A stretch of 9,949 bases of DNA, from positions 1 through 9,949 of the forward strand of contig CAMEWZ010000058.1 in NCBI GenBank assembly GCA_945946745.1, given 5' to 3'. The stretch comes from an uncultured Clostridia bacterium (GTDB lineage: Bacteria > Bacillota > Clostridia > Oscillospirales > Oscillospiraceae). Numbering within the stretch: the stretch's first letter is position 1; each line of letters starts with the position of its first letter. The translations under genes were made by a program, and so were the position numbers. The notes beneath the pieces are model-generated. The model worked only from the letters and a program-made list of their open reading frames with translations. It was not told the DNA's origin and did not search any database. Shown piece by piece: positions 1 to 7,218 of the stretch.

Positions 1-225
1 TGCCCCAACGAGGAGAACGCCAAGCTGTTCATCGACTTCGTCACCAGCGCCGAGTGTCAGACCGCTCAGAACGCCGACTGGGCCCGCCGTCCCGTCCGTT
101 CCGACATCGCCCCCAAGGGCCTGTGCTCTCTGGACGAGTGCAACGTGGGTAACTATGACTTTAGCTACGCCGCTTCCAACAGAGACGCCATCAAGGAGCA
201 GTTCAACGATCTGGTCGCCGGCTGA
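1..225 (+). CDS. ABC importer substrate-binding protein, C-terminal fragment (Fbp/AfuA-like)
   Basis: The last 74 codons of a gene that begins upstream of the window; frame 1 is open from base 1 to a TGA at 223-225. The fragment has the C-terminal signature of ferric/AfuA-type periplasmic-binding proteins: a helix of the form 'AKLFIDFVTSAECQ' followed by 'RRPVRSDIAPKG' (fragment residues 29-40), then a final amphipathic helix. In a Gram-positive cell such a protein is normally a lipoprotein that captures the solute outside the membrane, but its signal peptide and ligand-binding residues (such as the tyrosine pair of iron-binding members) lie outside the window. The substrate therefore cannot be read here. 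The ATPase and permease that follow support the role. Confidence 0.8.
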   Translation, partial: CPNEENAKLFIDFVTSAECQTAQNADWARRPVRSDIAPKGLCSLDECNVGNYDFSYAASNRDAIKEQFNDLVAG

Positions 226-245
226 TTTCCCTTTCACCGACTGTG

Positions 246-269
246 GGAGGCACCCTCCGGGGTGCCTCC
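246..269 (+). terminator. Hairpin between binding-protein and ATPase genes
   Basis: A perfect 10-bp stem (GGAGGCACCC at 246-255, GGGTGCCTCC at 260-269) with a 4-base loop, 20 bases after the binding-protein stop. No good T-tract follows, so it is more likely a partial terminator or an mRNA-stabilising 3' hairpin. Such hairpins commonly let the binding protein be made in excess over the membrane components. The hairpin is seen; its role is inferred. Confidence 0.55.
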
Positions 270-296
270 TTCCGGTATTCCCACGGCTGAAAACTG

Positions 297-320
297 TGCC
301 GGAGCCTCCGGCATGCTTTT
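297..320 (+). terminator. Second hairpin with short T-tract upstream of the ATPase
   Basis: A 7-bp stem (TGCCGGA 297-303, TCCGGCA 307-313) with a 3-base loop, followed by TGCTTTT at 314-320. It could be a weak intrinsic terminator placed in series with the hairpin at 246-269. The AT-rich stretch after it (about 331-345, including TATATA at 340-345) could hold a weak internal promoter, but no convincing -35 box goes with it. The rest of the 226-364 gap shows no gene. Confidence 0.4.
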
Positions 321-364
321 GAACCGCGCGATCATTTTTTATATAGACATGGGAGGAACACCAT

Positions 365-1438
365 ATGAGCAATCGAGTCATCATCAAGGACGCTGTAAAA
401 CGCTACGGCGACTTTACCGCGCTGAACGGCGTTTCACTGGACATCCAGGAGGGAGAATTCTTCACGCTGCTTGGCCCCTCCGGCTGCGGCAAAACCACCC
501 TGCTGCGCATGATTGCGGGCTTCAACTCCATCGAGGGCGGCGACTTCTATTTCGGCGACAAGCGGATCAACGACGTGCCCGCCCACAAGCGGGACATCGG
601 CATGGTGTTCCAGAACTACGCCATTTTCCCCCACCTGACCGTCCGGGAAAACGTAGCCTACGGCCTCAAGGCCCGGAAGGTTCCTGCCAAGGAGATCAAG
701 CCCAAGGTGGACGAGGCCCTGGAGCTGGTACAGATTTCCCATCTGGCAGAGCGCAAGCCCAGCGAGCTGTCCGGCGGCCAGCAGCAGCGGGTGGCCCTGG
801 CTCGGGCCTTTGTCATTGAGCCAAGCGTGCTGCTGATGGATGAGCCGCTTTCCAACCTGGACGCCAAGCTCCGGGTGCAGATGCGTTCCGTCATCAAGAA
901 ATTGCAGCGGCGGCTGGGCATCACAACCATCTATGTCACCCATGACCAGGAGGAGGCGCTGGCCATCTCCGACCGGATCGCCGTTATGAAGGAAGGCCAC
1001 ATCATGCAGATTGGCACCCCCCGGGAGATCTACGCCAAGCCTCAGAATCCCTTCGTGGCAGGCTTCATCGGCGTGAGCAACTTCCTGGCGTGCGAGATTC
1101 AAGCCTCCGCCGCCGGGGATGCCGCCGTCAGCATCAAGGGCGAACTGGACATTACCGTACCCGTCAGCCGGGCCTATACCGGCAAGGGCAAGATCTCCGC
1201 CCGTCCCGAACAGCTGTTCTTCTCCGAAGCGGGAATGCCCGGAACCATCCTGTTCTCTACCTTCCTGGGGGACTTCATCGAATACGAGGTGCAGCTGAAC
1301 GACGGCCAGAGCTTGATCGTGAACGAATACACAAAGGACACCACCGAGGTACACGCTGACGGTGAGAAGGTACATCTGCGCTTTGACCCCACCCGCATCA
1401 GCCTGTATGACGCCGATGAGGAGGTGCTCAGCCTATGA
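365..1438 (+). CDS. ABC importer ATP-binding protein (FbpC/AfuC/PotA-like)
   Basis: Cytoplasmic ATPase that powers the importer; 357 residues, the usual length for the family. All nucleotide-binding motifs are intact: Walker A GPSGCGKT at residues 37-44, Q-loop Gln83, signature LSGGQQQR 135-142, Walker B VLLMDEP 155-161, D-loop SNLDA, and the switch His193 in YVTHDQEEA. From about residue 240 on there is a C-terminal TOBE-like domain (ISARPEQ), typical of the ferric, spermidine and phosphonate importer ATPases, where it can sense substrate or a regulator. The ATG at 365 is chosen because GGGAGGA at 351-357 lies 7 bases upstream. The stop overlaps the permease start (ATGA, 4 bases), so the two are coupled. 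The family assignment is firm; the cargo (Fe3+, sugar phosphate, phosphonate, polyamine) is not determined. Confidence 0.93.
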   Translation: MSNRVIIKDAVKRYGDFTALNGVSLDIQEGEFFTLLGPSGCGKTTLLRMIAGFNSIEGGDFYFGDKRINDVPAHKRDIGMVFQNYAIFPHLTVRENVAYGLKARKVPAKEIKPKVDEALELVQISHLAERKPSELSGGQQQRVALARAFVIEPSVLLMDEPLSNLDAKLRVQMRSVIKKLQRRLGITTIYVTHDQEEALAISDRIAVMKEGHIMQIGTPREIYAKPQNPFVAGFIGVSNFLACEIQASAAGDAAVSIKGELDITVPVSRAYTGKGKISARPEQLFFSEAGMPGTILFSTFLGDFIEYEVQLNDGQSLIVNEYTKDTTEVHADGEKVHLRFDPTRISLYDADEEVLSL

Positions 1439-3096
1439 AAAACCGGCTTAACGCCCGGTGGAAGCCGGATTTCTGGTTTTTTACCAAGCTGTTCGTGGTT
1501 CTGGCCATGTGCCTGTTCATCGTCTATCCCTTCTATAACATCATCACGAAAAGTGTGTTTTCCAATAAGGTCGCGGGCATCACGCTGTATAACTTCCAGC
1601 GCTTCTTCTCCAAGCCCTATTACTACCAGACGCTGATCCGCTCCATGGTGGTCTGCTTCTCCACAGTGCTTACCACCACTCTGGTGGGCGTTCCCATTGC
1701 CTATCTGATCACCCGCTATAATGTGCCCGGCAAGAAGATCCTGCACATTTTCATCATTATGAGTCTGATGAGCCCGCCCTTTATCGGCGCGTACTCCTGG
1801 ATCATTCTGCTGGGCCGCAATGGCCTGCTGGCCAAGCTTCTCGCCAAGATCGGCATGACCGCGCCGACGATTTATGGCCGCGGCGGTATTATCTTTGTTT
1901 TCACATTGCACCTGTTCCCCTACATCTACCTGTACACCTCCGGCGCCATGAACAGCATCGACAGCTCCCTGGAGGAGGCCTCCGAAAATCTGGGCATGAA
2001 CAAGCTGCGCCGGATCTGGACGGTGACCCTGCCTGTGATCCTGCCCTCCATTCTGGCCGGCTGCATCATGGTGTTTATGACCTGTCTGGCCGATTTCGGC
2101 ACCCCCATGCTGCTGGGCGAGGGCTATACCGTGCTGCCGGTGCTGGTGTACAACGAATACATGTCCGAAAGCGCTACCGACCCCTATATGGCCTCGGCGC
2201 TGTCCGTGATCATTGTGTTCTGCTCCCTGGCCATGCTGGGCTTCCAGAAACTTGTGGTGGAAAAGCGGAATTACATGATGAGCTCCCTGCGGCCGCCCCA
2301 GGAGACGCAGCTGCATGGCTGGCAGCGGTTCCTGGTATCTCTGCCCATCTACATTGTGGTGGGTCTGGCCTTCCTGCCCCAGATCGTGGTGGTCTGTCAG
2401 TCCTTCGTGGAACGCAGCTTCTCCGGTATGGTCAAGGGCATCAACCTGAATAACTACCGGGCGATTCTCTCCCGCCTGGGCCGGAATATCCGAAACACCT
2501 ACGTGTTCTCCATCGTCGCCATTGTGTTCATCATCGTCATTGGCATTCTGGTGTCCTACATTCTGGTTCGGAAAAAGGGCAAGGTTGCCAGCCTCATCGA
2601 TACCCTCATCATGTTCCCCTATGTCATTCCCGGTTCCGTTTTGGGTATCGGCCTGATCGTGGCGTTCAACCGCAAGCCTCTGGTTCTGGTGGGCACCTCC
2701 GCCATTATGATTATCTCCTACATCATTCGGAAGCTGCCCTATACGGTGCGCTCCGGCAGCGCGTTTTTGTACCAGATGGATCCGTTCATCGAGGAGGCTT
2801 CCATCAATCTGGGCGTTTCGCCTATGAAAACCTTCTTCAAGGTAACGGTGCGGATGATGCTGCCTGGCATTATGTCCGGCGCAGTCTTAAGCTGGATCAC
2901 CTGTATTAACGAGTTGTCCAGCTCCATCATGCTCTACTCCGGCAAAACCTCCACCATCGCCGTGGCCATCTACCAAGAGGTCGTGCGCATGAGCGACGGC
3001 ACCGCCGCCGCCCTGGCTACCATTTTGACGCTGACGACCATTGTCTCCCTGGTGATCGTGTTCCGTCTGACAAAGGGGAAGGTGAAGATCGTCTGA
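1435..3096 (+). CDS. ABC importer permease, fused two-domain (FbpB/AfuB-like)
   Basis: Integral membrane permease of 553 residues formed by two BPD_transp_1 halves in one chain, the arrangement of FbpB/AfuB/ThiP-type permeases, so a single polypeptide replaces a permease dimer. Each half has a recognisable EAA loop that docks on the ATPase: residues about 180-209 (EEASENLGMNK ... LPVILPS) and about 453-482 (EEASINLGVSP ... MLPGIMSG). Hydrophobic segments include about 17-36, 71-91, 105-125, 151-169, 206-222, 256-270, 300-321, 357-377, 389-410, 420-433 and 528-545. Start ATG 1435 overlaps the ATPase stop; stop TGA 3094-3096 shares one base with the ATG of the HAD gene. At about 55 kDa it is close to FbpB-type lengths. 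Substrate unknown. Confidence 0.92.
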   Translation: MKNRLNARWKPDFWFFTKLFVVLAMCLFIVYPFYNIITKSVFSNKVAGITLYNFQRFFSKPYYYQTLIRSMVVCFSTVLTTTLVGVPIAYLITRYNVPGKKILHIFIIMSLMSPPFIGAYSWIILLGRNGLLAKLLAKIGMTAPTIYGRGGIIFVFTLHLFPYIYLYTSGAMNSIDSSLEEASENLGMNKLRRIWTVTLPVILPSILAGCIMVFMTCLADFGTPMLLGEGYTVLPVLVYNEYMSESATDPYMASALSVIIVFCSLAMLGFQKLVVEKRNYMMSSLRPPQETQLHGWQRFLVSLPIYIVVGLAFLPQIVVVCQSFVERSFSGMVKGINLNNYRAILSRLGRNIRNTYVFSIVAIVFIIVIGILVSYILVRKKGKVASLIDTLIMFPYVIPGSVLGIGLIVAFNRKPLVLVGTSAIMIISYIIRKLPYTVRSGSAFLYQMDPFIEEASINLGVSPMKTFFKVTVRMMLPGIMSGAVLSWITCINELSSSIMLYSGKTSTIAVAIYQEVVRMSDGTAAALATILTLTTIVSLVIVFRLTKGKVKIV

Positions 3097-3713
3097 TGAT
3101 ACGAAATATCGTTTTCGACATGGGAAACGTGCTGCTCCGCTTTGACCGGGAGTATTTTCTGGATGCCGTCGGCGCCCAGGGGGAAGATCGAACGCTGCTG
3201 ATGAACAACGTCTATCTGTCCCTGGAGTGGGCGCGGATGGATCGCGGCTCCATGACGGAGGCAGAGGCCGCCGCAAGTATGTGCCGCCGTCTGCCCCAGC
3301 GGCTCCACGAAACGGTGCATCTGCTGGTCGATCAGTGGGATCGGCCCATTCTTCCCGTGCCCGGAATGGAGGCGCTGGTGGCGCAGCTGAAGCAGGCTGG
3401 CTATGGCGTGTATCTTCTCTCCAACGCCAGCGTCCGCCAACACGAATACTGGCCCCGGGTTCCGGGCAGCGCTCTGTTTGATGGCACCTTGATATCCGCC
3501 GATGTGAAGCTGGTCAAGCCCCAGCCGGAAATCTACCGGCTGCTGCTGGAGAAATTCTCCTTGACAGCCCAGGAGTGCTTCTTCATCGACGACTCCCCCG
3601 CCAATATCGAGGGCGCGCTGATGTGCGGCATTCCCGGGGCGGTATTCCATGGTGACGTGAAGCTGCTGCGCCAAGACCTCCGGAACGCAGGCGCGAACGT
3701 AGCGGAATCATAA
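3096..3713 (+). CDS. HAD-family phosphatase, YihX-like
   Basis: Soluble HAD hydrolase of 205 residues, resembling YihX (alpha-D-glucose-1-phosphatase) and related sugar-phosphate phosphatases. Motifs in order: nucleophile motif FDMGNVL with Asp8; motif II LLSNAS with Ser109; motif III Lys141 in VKPQPEIY; motif IV FFIDDSPANIEGA with Asp165/Asp166. A cap-like helical insert lies at about residues 15-85. As in YihX-type members, the position two after the nucleophile is Gly10 rather than the usual general-acid Asp. The start codon overlaps the permease stop by one base (TGATG), with no separate ribosome site, so translation is probably coupled to the importer. This suggests it acts on the imported compound or a product of it, but no substrate can be read from the sequence. 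Confidence 0.85.
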   Translation: MIRNIVFDMGNVLLRFDREYFLDAVGAQGEDRTLLMNNVYLSLEWARMDRGSMTEAEAAASMCRRLPQRLHETVHLLVDQWDRPILPVPGMEALVAQLKQAGYGVYLLSNASVRQHEYWPRVPGSALFDGTLISADVKLVKPQPEIYRLLLEKFSLTAQECFFIDDSPANIEGALMCGIPGAVFHGDVKLLRQDLRNAGANVAES

Positions 3714-3719
3714 AAAACG

Positions 3720-3758
3720 AACACCCCTGGCAGCGGGAATTCCGCTGCCAGGGGTGTT
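3720..3758. terminator. Bidirectional terminator between importer operon and membrane protein gene
   Basis: A 17-bp perfect stem (3720-3736 with 3742-3758, loop GAATT) just after the HAD stop and 12 bases beyond the stop of the converging minus-strand gene. On the minus strand it is followed by a T-tract (complement of the A-run at 3712-3717), giving a strong terminator for the membrane-protein gene. On the plus strand the T-tract (TTATTCT) is weaker. Confidence 0.85.
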
Positions 3759-3770
3759 ATTCTGTAATGG

Positions 3771-4766
3771 TCACATCTGGAAGATATTTCCCAGCACCAC
3801 GCCGTCCTGCTTTTCCTTTGGCCTTAAGGCGTCATAAACCAGCGCGTAGGTGACCTCCGCCCGGTTTCTCAAGAAGTAGTATACCGCGAACAGGAGCACC
3901 AGGCTCAGCGCGTAAAATAGATAGTAAGCGGCATCCTCCGATAGCGGCAGGGACACGCCCAGCATGGGCAGAATCGTATCTCCATAGCCAATCACATTGG
4001 CCAGCAGCACCGCGGCATAGAACCACCACAGGCTGATATCCACCCGCAGCAGCTTCAACCGGTTGCGGCGCATCATCTTCCGGCTTTCCCGCAAAGCGGC
4101 CATGGCCCCCAGACCGGGCCGGTCAATGAGCACATACTCCGCCATCCGGTATTGGTAAATCACGGGCACCGCCGCCACGCAGAACAGCAGGCCGCAGATC
4201 AGAAACACCGGGGTCATGGCGGCCATCAGCTGGTCATAGAGTGCGTCATCCAGCACAAGCCCGGAGCTAAGCACGGACGCGTCCTGCATCAAGGGCATGA
4301 GCAGCTGGATCACAGGGCGGGACAGGGGCGTCATCAGATAGATCATCACCGCCAGGTAAATGCACCCGAATTCCAGCGCCAGATAGATCAGCCCTTCCAG
4401 GAGGAGCAGCCGCAGCAGCGGCCAGAACCGGTCAAATCCCAGCTTCAGCGTCCGTTCCGACACAAACTGTCCCCGGGCAACCCGAAGCATGGCGGCCAAA
4501 TACCCCAGCTCCAAAATCTTGACCAGCAGGGACTGCACCAGCGGCAGCATGGTTTGCACCGTGGAAAGCACCGACCGTATGCCCAGATTTCCCAATCCGC
4601 CGGACTTGGAGATTTGCAGGGAGATTAGGTAGTTGATCAAGCTGACCAAAGCGCTGCTGCCAAGTGCCAGAGCGGCAAAGAGCAAGACGATTTTTTCTGC
4701 GTCTTGATTATGCTCCAGCCGCTGGGCGGAAAACGCTTTCAGTTGACGTGTGTCCTGGATATCCAT
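3771..4766 (-). CDS. Polytopic membrane protein, DUF975-like
   Basis: A 331-residue integral membrane protein of no assigned biochemical function. Hydrophobic segments lie at about residues 26-48, 75-98, 114-147 (probably two), 184-206, 245-262 and 280-300, so roughly six to seven spans, with a short charged N-terminus and C-terminus. The cytoplasmic stretch ALRESRKMMRRNRLKL (224-239) following YVLIDRPGLG resembles the conserved basic loop of DUF975 membrane proteins of Firmicutes, which is the basis for the family suggestion. The ATG at 4764-4766 is preceded by GGAG about 7 bases upstream, supporting the start. It stands alone between a divergent regulator gene and a convergent terminator, so it is probably monocistronic. 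A link to the neighbouring regulator is possible but unproven. Confidence 0.7.
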   Translation of the reverse strand: MDIQDTRQLKAFSAQRLEHNQDAEKIVLLFAALALGSSALVSLINYLISLQISKSGGLGNLGIRSVLSTVQTMLPLVQSLLVKILELGYLAAMLRVARGQFVSERTLKLGFDRFWPLLRLLLLEGLIYLALEFGCIYLAVMIYLMTPLSRPVIQLLMPLMQDASVLSSGLVLDDALYDQLMAAMTPVFLICGLLFCVAAVPVIYQYRMAEYVLIDRPGLGAMAALRESRKMMRRNRLKLLRVDISLWWFYAAVLLANVIGYGDTILPMLGVSLPLSEDAAYYLFYALSLVLLFAVYYFLRNRAEVTYALVYDALRPKEKQDGVVLGNIFQM

Positions 4767-4798
4767 AATATAACTCCGTTCTCAATTTGCTTATTACA

Positions 4799-4827
4799 GT
4801 TATAAACCAATTGACGCAAAATAGCAA
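4799..4827 (-). promoter_or_regulatory. Candidate sigma-A promoter for the DUF975-like gene
   Basis: On the minus strand, TTGCTA (plus coordinates 4822-4827) and TATAAC (4799-4804) are 17 bases apart, about 33 bases upstream of the start codon. It lies back to back with the plus-strand promoter of the regulator gene, in a 139-base AT-rich divergent spacer. The fit to consensus is moderate. Confidence 0.5.
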
Positions 4828-4845
4828 ATGAATTTTTTGTAACAG

Positions 4846-4874
4846 TGGAAATTCCAGCGTGTTTGTGCTAAAAT
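4846..4874 (+). promoter_or_regulatory. Candidate promoter of the XRE-TPR/MFS operon
   Basis: Extended -10 TGCTAAAAT (hexamer TAAAAT at 4869-4874) with a weak -35 TGGAAA (4846-4851) 17 bases upstream. The -35 lies inside the dyad TGGAA-A-TTCCA (4846-4856), a possible operator. A strong ribosome site, AGGAGGGG at 4893-4900, sits 5 bases before the ATG at 4906. Confidence 0.5.
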
Positions 4875-4905
4875 ATGCGGGAATATACCGGCAGGAGGGG
4901 AATCC

Positions 4906-5721
4906 ATGGAGTTGGGGGAAAAGCTGCGCCAGGCACGGCTGGCGGCAGGAATGAGTCAGCGGCAGCTGTGCGGAGATCGAATTACCCGGAACATGCTGTC
5001 TCTGATTGAAAATGGCAGTGCCAGCCCCTCCATGGAGACGCTGCGCTATCTGGCCGCCCGGCTGGGAAAGAACGTCAGCTTTTTTCTGGAGGAAACGGCG
5101 GTGGTGTCCGTCAATCAGGAAACCATGGCCGCTGCCCGCCGTCTTTTCGACGCGGGAGACAACGCTGCCGCCCTGTCCGTACTGGAGGAATACCGGGAGC
5201 CGGACGAGGTATACGACCGGGAGAAGCAGCTGCTTTGGGTATCGATCCATCTGCGCTTGGCGGAGGAGGCCATCCGCCAGGGGCGGTTTCCCTACGCCGC
5301 CTCCCTGCTGGAAAAAGCCGACTGCCCCACTGCCTATTGCCGGGAGGCGCTGGAACGAAAGCGGCTGCTGCTTTTGGGGCGAATTCCCGGAAACACCGTC
5401 AGCGCACAGCTTCCCAGTCTGGACGAGGAGCTGCTGCTTCGGGCCGCGGAGGCGCTGGCCCGCAAGGATACCGCCCGGGCAGAGCCGCTGCTGGACGCGG
5501 TGCAAGACCAATCCCAGCCCCAATGGGCGCTGCTCCGAGGGGAGGCGTATCTGGCCCGCCAGAATTACCGCGCCGCCGCCCGCTGCTACCACGCGGCCGA
5601 GTCCGCCTATCCCGCCCAAACCGCCCCCCGGCTGGAGCAGTGCTATCAAGCGCTGAAGGATTACAAGTGCGCCTACGAATACGCCTGCAAGCAGCGGCCC
5701 CAGCCCTGGGACAGCCGGTAA
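4906..5721 (+). CDS. XRE-family transcriptional regulator with TPR-like C-terminal domain
   Basis: A 271-residue DNA-binding regulator. Residues about 3-60 form a Cro/C1-type helix-turn-helix (LGEKLRQARLAAGMSQ ... ITRNMLSLIENG ... LRYLAARLG); the recognition helix is near 27-36. After a short linker, residues about 73-265 are alpha-helical with alanine/leucine-rich, TPR-like hairpins (for example AAARRLFDAGDNAAALSVLE, EEAIRQGRFPYAASLLEKA, GEAYLARQNYRAAARCYHAA). This HTH-plus-TPR plan is shared with RRNPP-type peptide-responsive regulators and with many uncharacterised Clostridia regulators. No signal-peptide gene is visible nearby, so peptide sensing is only a possibility. It precedes an MFS gene by 32 bases on the same strand, most simply its target. 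Autoregulation is plausible from the dyad over its -35 box. Confidence 0.82.
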   Translation: MELGEKLRQARLAAGMSQRQLCGDRITRNMLSLIENGSASPSMETLRYLAARLGKNVSFFLEETAVVSVNQETMAAARRLFDAGDNAAALSVLEEYREPDEVYDREKQLLWVSIHLRLAEEAIRQGRFPYAASLLEKADCPTAYCREALERKRLLLLGRIPGNTVSAQLPSLDEELLLRAAEALARKDTARAEPLLDAVQDQSQPQWALLRGEAYLARQNYRAAARCYHAAESAYPAQTAPRLEQCYQALKDYKCAYEYACKQRPQPWDSR

Positions 5722-5753
5722 GCGGACGAAATACGGAAAAAGAGAGGTAACCT

Positions 5754-6956
5754 ATGAAGACGAAAGCATCCATCCAGGACATTTACCGGGAGGGCACCAG
5801 TTTCCGGTACTTCCTGCTGTGCATTTTGATTACCGGCCTTTCCTACGGCCTGTACAAGGGAATGCTGGACAATTACCTGGCGGAAGTGGTGGCTATGGGA
5901 GAAATGGATCGGGGCATCACGGAATTTTTCCGGGAGCTGCCGGGCATTGCCCTGGTGTTTATTCTGGCCGCGTTTTACATGCTGTCGGCGGAAACGTTGT
6001 TTAAGGCAGGCGCGGTGATTATGCTGGTGGGCATGGGGATGCACGCCCTGCTCCCCGGCACCAAGGTGCTGGCCACCCTGGCCATCTGCGTGTACTCCCT
6101 GGGGGAACACATCCAGCTGGGTATGAAAAGCACTCTGTCCCTGCAATACGCCAAATCCGGCCGGGGCGGCGAGGCCCAGGGCGTCCAGAATGCCGTCAAT
6201 CAAATCGGCACTCTCGTTGGATACCTGGTCATTGTGGGCGCGTTTTCTCTGCTGTCCGCCAAGCAGCCGTATACGCTGTTCTTTGCCGTGGCGGCGGTTC
6301 TGGCGGCGGTCAGTCTGCTGTTCGCCATGAAGATCACCGGAAAAAGCGAGACGGACAAAACCAAGCGCCGGTTCTACTTTCATAAGAAATACCGCAAGTA
6401 TTACATGCTGGAAATGTTTTACGGCGCCCGGAAACAGGTGTTTTTCACCTTCGGGCCCTATGTTCTGATTCTGTTCTACGGCGCCAATGCCGCCACCATC
6501 AGCCTGCTGTTCGCGGTGTCCGCCGTGGCCTGCTTCTTCGCCGCGCCCCTGGTGGGCCGGATCATTGACCGGTTGGGCTATAAAACCGTGATGGTCGCGG
6601 ACACCTTGATTCTGGTGATCGTGTGCTTCTTCTATGGCTTTGCCCACCATCTGTTCCCCAAGGAAATCGCGTTCTACGTCTGCTGTGTCAACTACATTCT
6701 GGATGCTATCATTTCCCTGGCCTCCATGGCCTCCAATGTCTATGTCCAGGCTCTGTCCGACAGTGCCGACGAGACCAAAGCCACCATCTCCACCGGTGTT
6801 TCCATCAACCATGTGATTACCATTTTCATCGCTCTGTTTGGCGGGTGGATCTGGCAGGCTCTGGGCATCGAAACCCTGTTCCTGGTGTCCGCCGTGCTGG
6901 GGCTGTGCAACAGCGCCTATGCCGCCACCATCCAACCCAGAAAAGAGGTTGCGTAA
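5754..6956 (+). CDS. MFS transporter
   Basis: A 400-residue, roughly 12-span permease of the major facilitator superfamily, the usual length. Hydrophobic segments run through both halves (about 17-36, 62-79, 84-101, 104-120, 151-168, 173-192, then 230-243, 248-266, 279-297, 304-322, 350-369, 373-391), separated by a basic central cytoplasmic loop (about 195-216, KITGKSETDKTKRRFYFHKK). GRIIDRLGYK at 268-277 matches the motif-A-like cytoplasmic loop between the second-half helices. In the first half, the corresponding site is degenerate. The ribosome site AGAGAGG at 5741-5747 is 6 bases before the ATG. Cotranscription with the XRE-TPR gene is likely, since there is no terminator in the 32-base gap. 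Substrate and direction (drug/metabolite efflux versus uptake) cannot be told from sequence. Confidence 0.85.
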   Translation: MKTKASIQDIYREGTSFRYFLLCILITGLSYGLYKGMLDNYLAEVVAMGEMDRGITEFFRELPGIALVFILAAFYMLSAETLFKAGAVIMLVGMGMHALLPGTKVLATLAICVYSLGEHIQLGMKSTLSLQYAKSGRGGEAQGVQNAVNQIGTLVGYLVIVGAFSLLSAKQPYTLFFAVAAVLAAVSLLFAMKITGKSETDKTKRRFYFHKKYRKYYMLEMFYGARKQVFFTFGPYVLILFYGANAATISLLFAVSAVACFFAAPLVGRIIDRLGYKTVMVADTLILVIVCFFYGFAHHLFPKEIAFYVCCVNYILDAIISLASMASNVYVQALSDSADETKATISTGVSINHVITIFIALFGGWIWQALGIETLFLVSAVLGLCNSAYAATIQPRKEVA

Positions 6957-6965
6957 GCAAACCAC

Positions 6966-7014
6966 AAAAAACCGCGCCTGCGCCGGAGAGCATTCCGGTG
7001 CAGGCGCGGTTTTT
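6966..7014. terminator. Bidirectional terminator after the MFS gene and the small DUF6774-like gene
   Basis: Stem 6971-6987 with 6994-7010, 17 bp with one G-T wobble, loop GAGCAT, flanked by AAAAA at 6966-6970 and a T-run at 7010-7014. It lies 14 bases after the MFS stop and 9 bases beyond the stop of the minus-strand small gene at 7020, so it serves both. Confidence 0.9.
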
Positions 7015-7019
7015 GCGGT

Positions 7020-7172
7020 TTAGCAAATGCTTTTGTGGGTCGCAAGGGTAATCAGTGTATCCCCAAGCTGGGTGAATACCGCCCCCAACAGGTTGATCTC
7101 GTCCTCAGTCAACCCATATGCCAAAGAATTGGCAATCGCCGTCATGGATGCGGTCAGCGCGCAAGGATTCAT
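7020..7172 (-). CDS. Small protein resembling DUF6774
   Basis: A 50-residue reading frame on the minus strand, 46 bases downstream of the RCC1-repeat gene and ending at the shared terminator. It starts MNPCALTASMTAIANSLA and continues YGLTEDEINLLGAVFTQLG, then DTLITLATHKSIC. The pattern of an N-terminal Cys, a short alpha-helix, a 'LTEDEINLL' turn and a 'FTQLGDTLITLATH' helix matches the DUF6774 small proteins of Clostridia as I recall them; the match was not verified by search. Function unknown. The start has only a weak upstream purine stretch (GGGG about 9 bases away), so translation may depend on the upstream gene; an internal ATG at residue 10 is an alternative start. It contains two Cys (residues 4 and 50). 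It is antisense to nothing else plausible. Confidence 0.72.
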   Translation of the reverse strand: MNPCALTASMTAIANSLAYGLTEDEINLLGAVFTQLGDTLITLATHKSIC

Positions 7173-7218
7173 ACGGAAACACCCCGGAGCATCCTATGTC
7201 CCGGTATCCGGTTTTGCG

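Noticed and set aside
4828..4842. A five-codon frame (ATG to TAA) upstream of the XRE-TPR gene as a possible signal peptide gene.
   Set aside because: Only four residues, located upstream of the predicted -10 box, and without a ribosome site.
5673..6965. A 430-codon minus-strand frame antisense to the MFS gene, and similar long antisense frames at 434-1375, 1174-2316 and 8723-9703.
   Set aside because: GC-rich third positions remove stops from the antisense frame. Products are His/Gln/Gly-rich without motifs, while the plus-strand proteins have complete family motifs and ribosome sites.
7173..7218. A frameshift that broke off an eighth blade after the propeller gene stop.
   Set aside because: Translating the 46-base gap and the following region in the other frames gives no blade motif; seven blades already make a complete ring.
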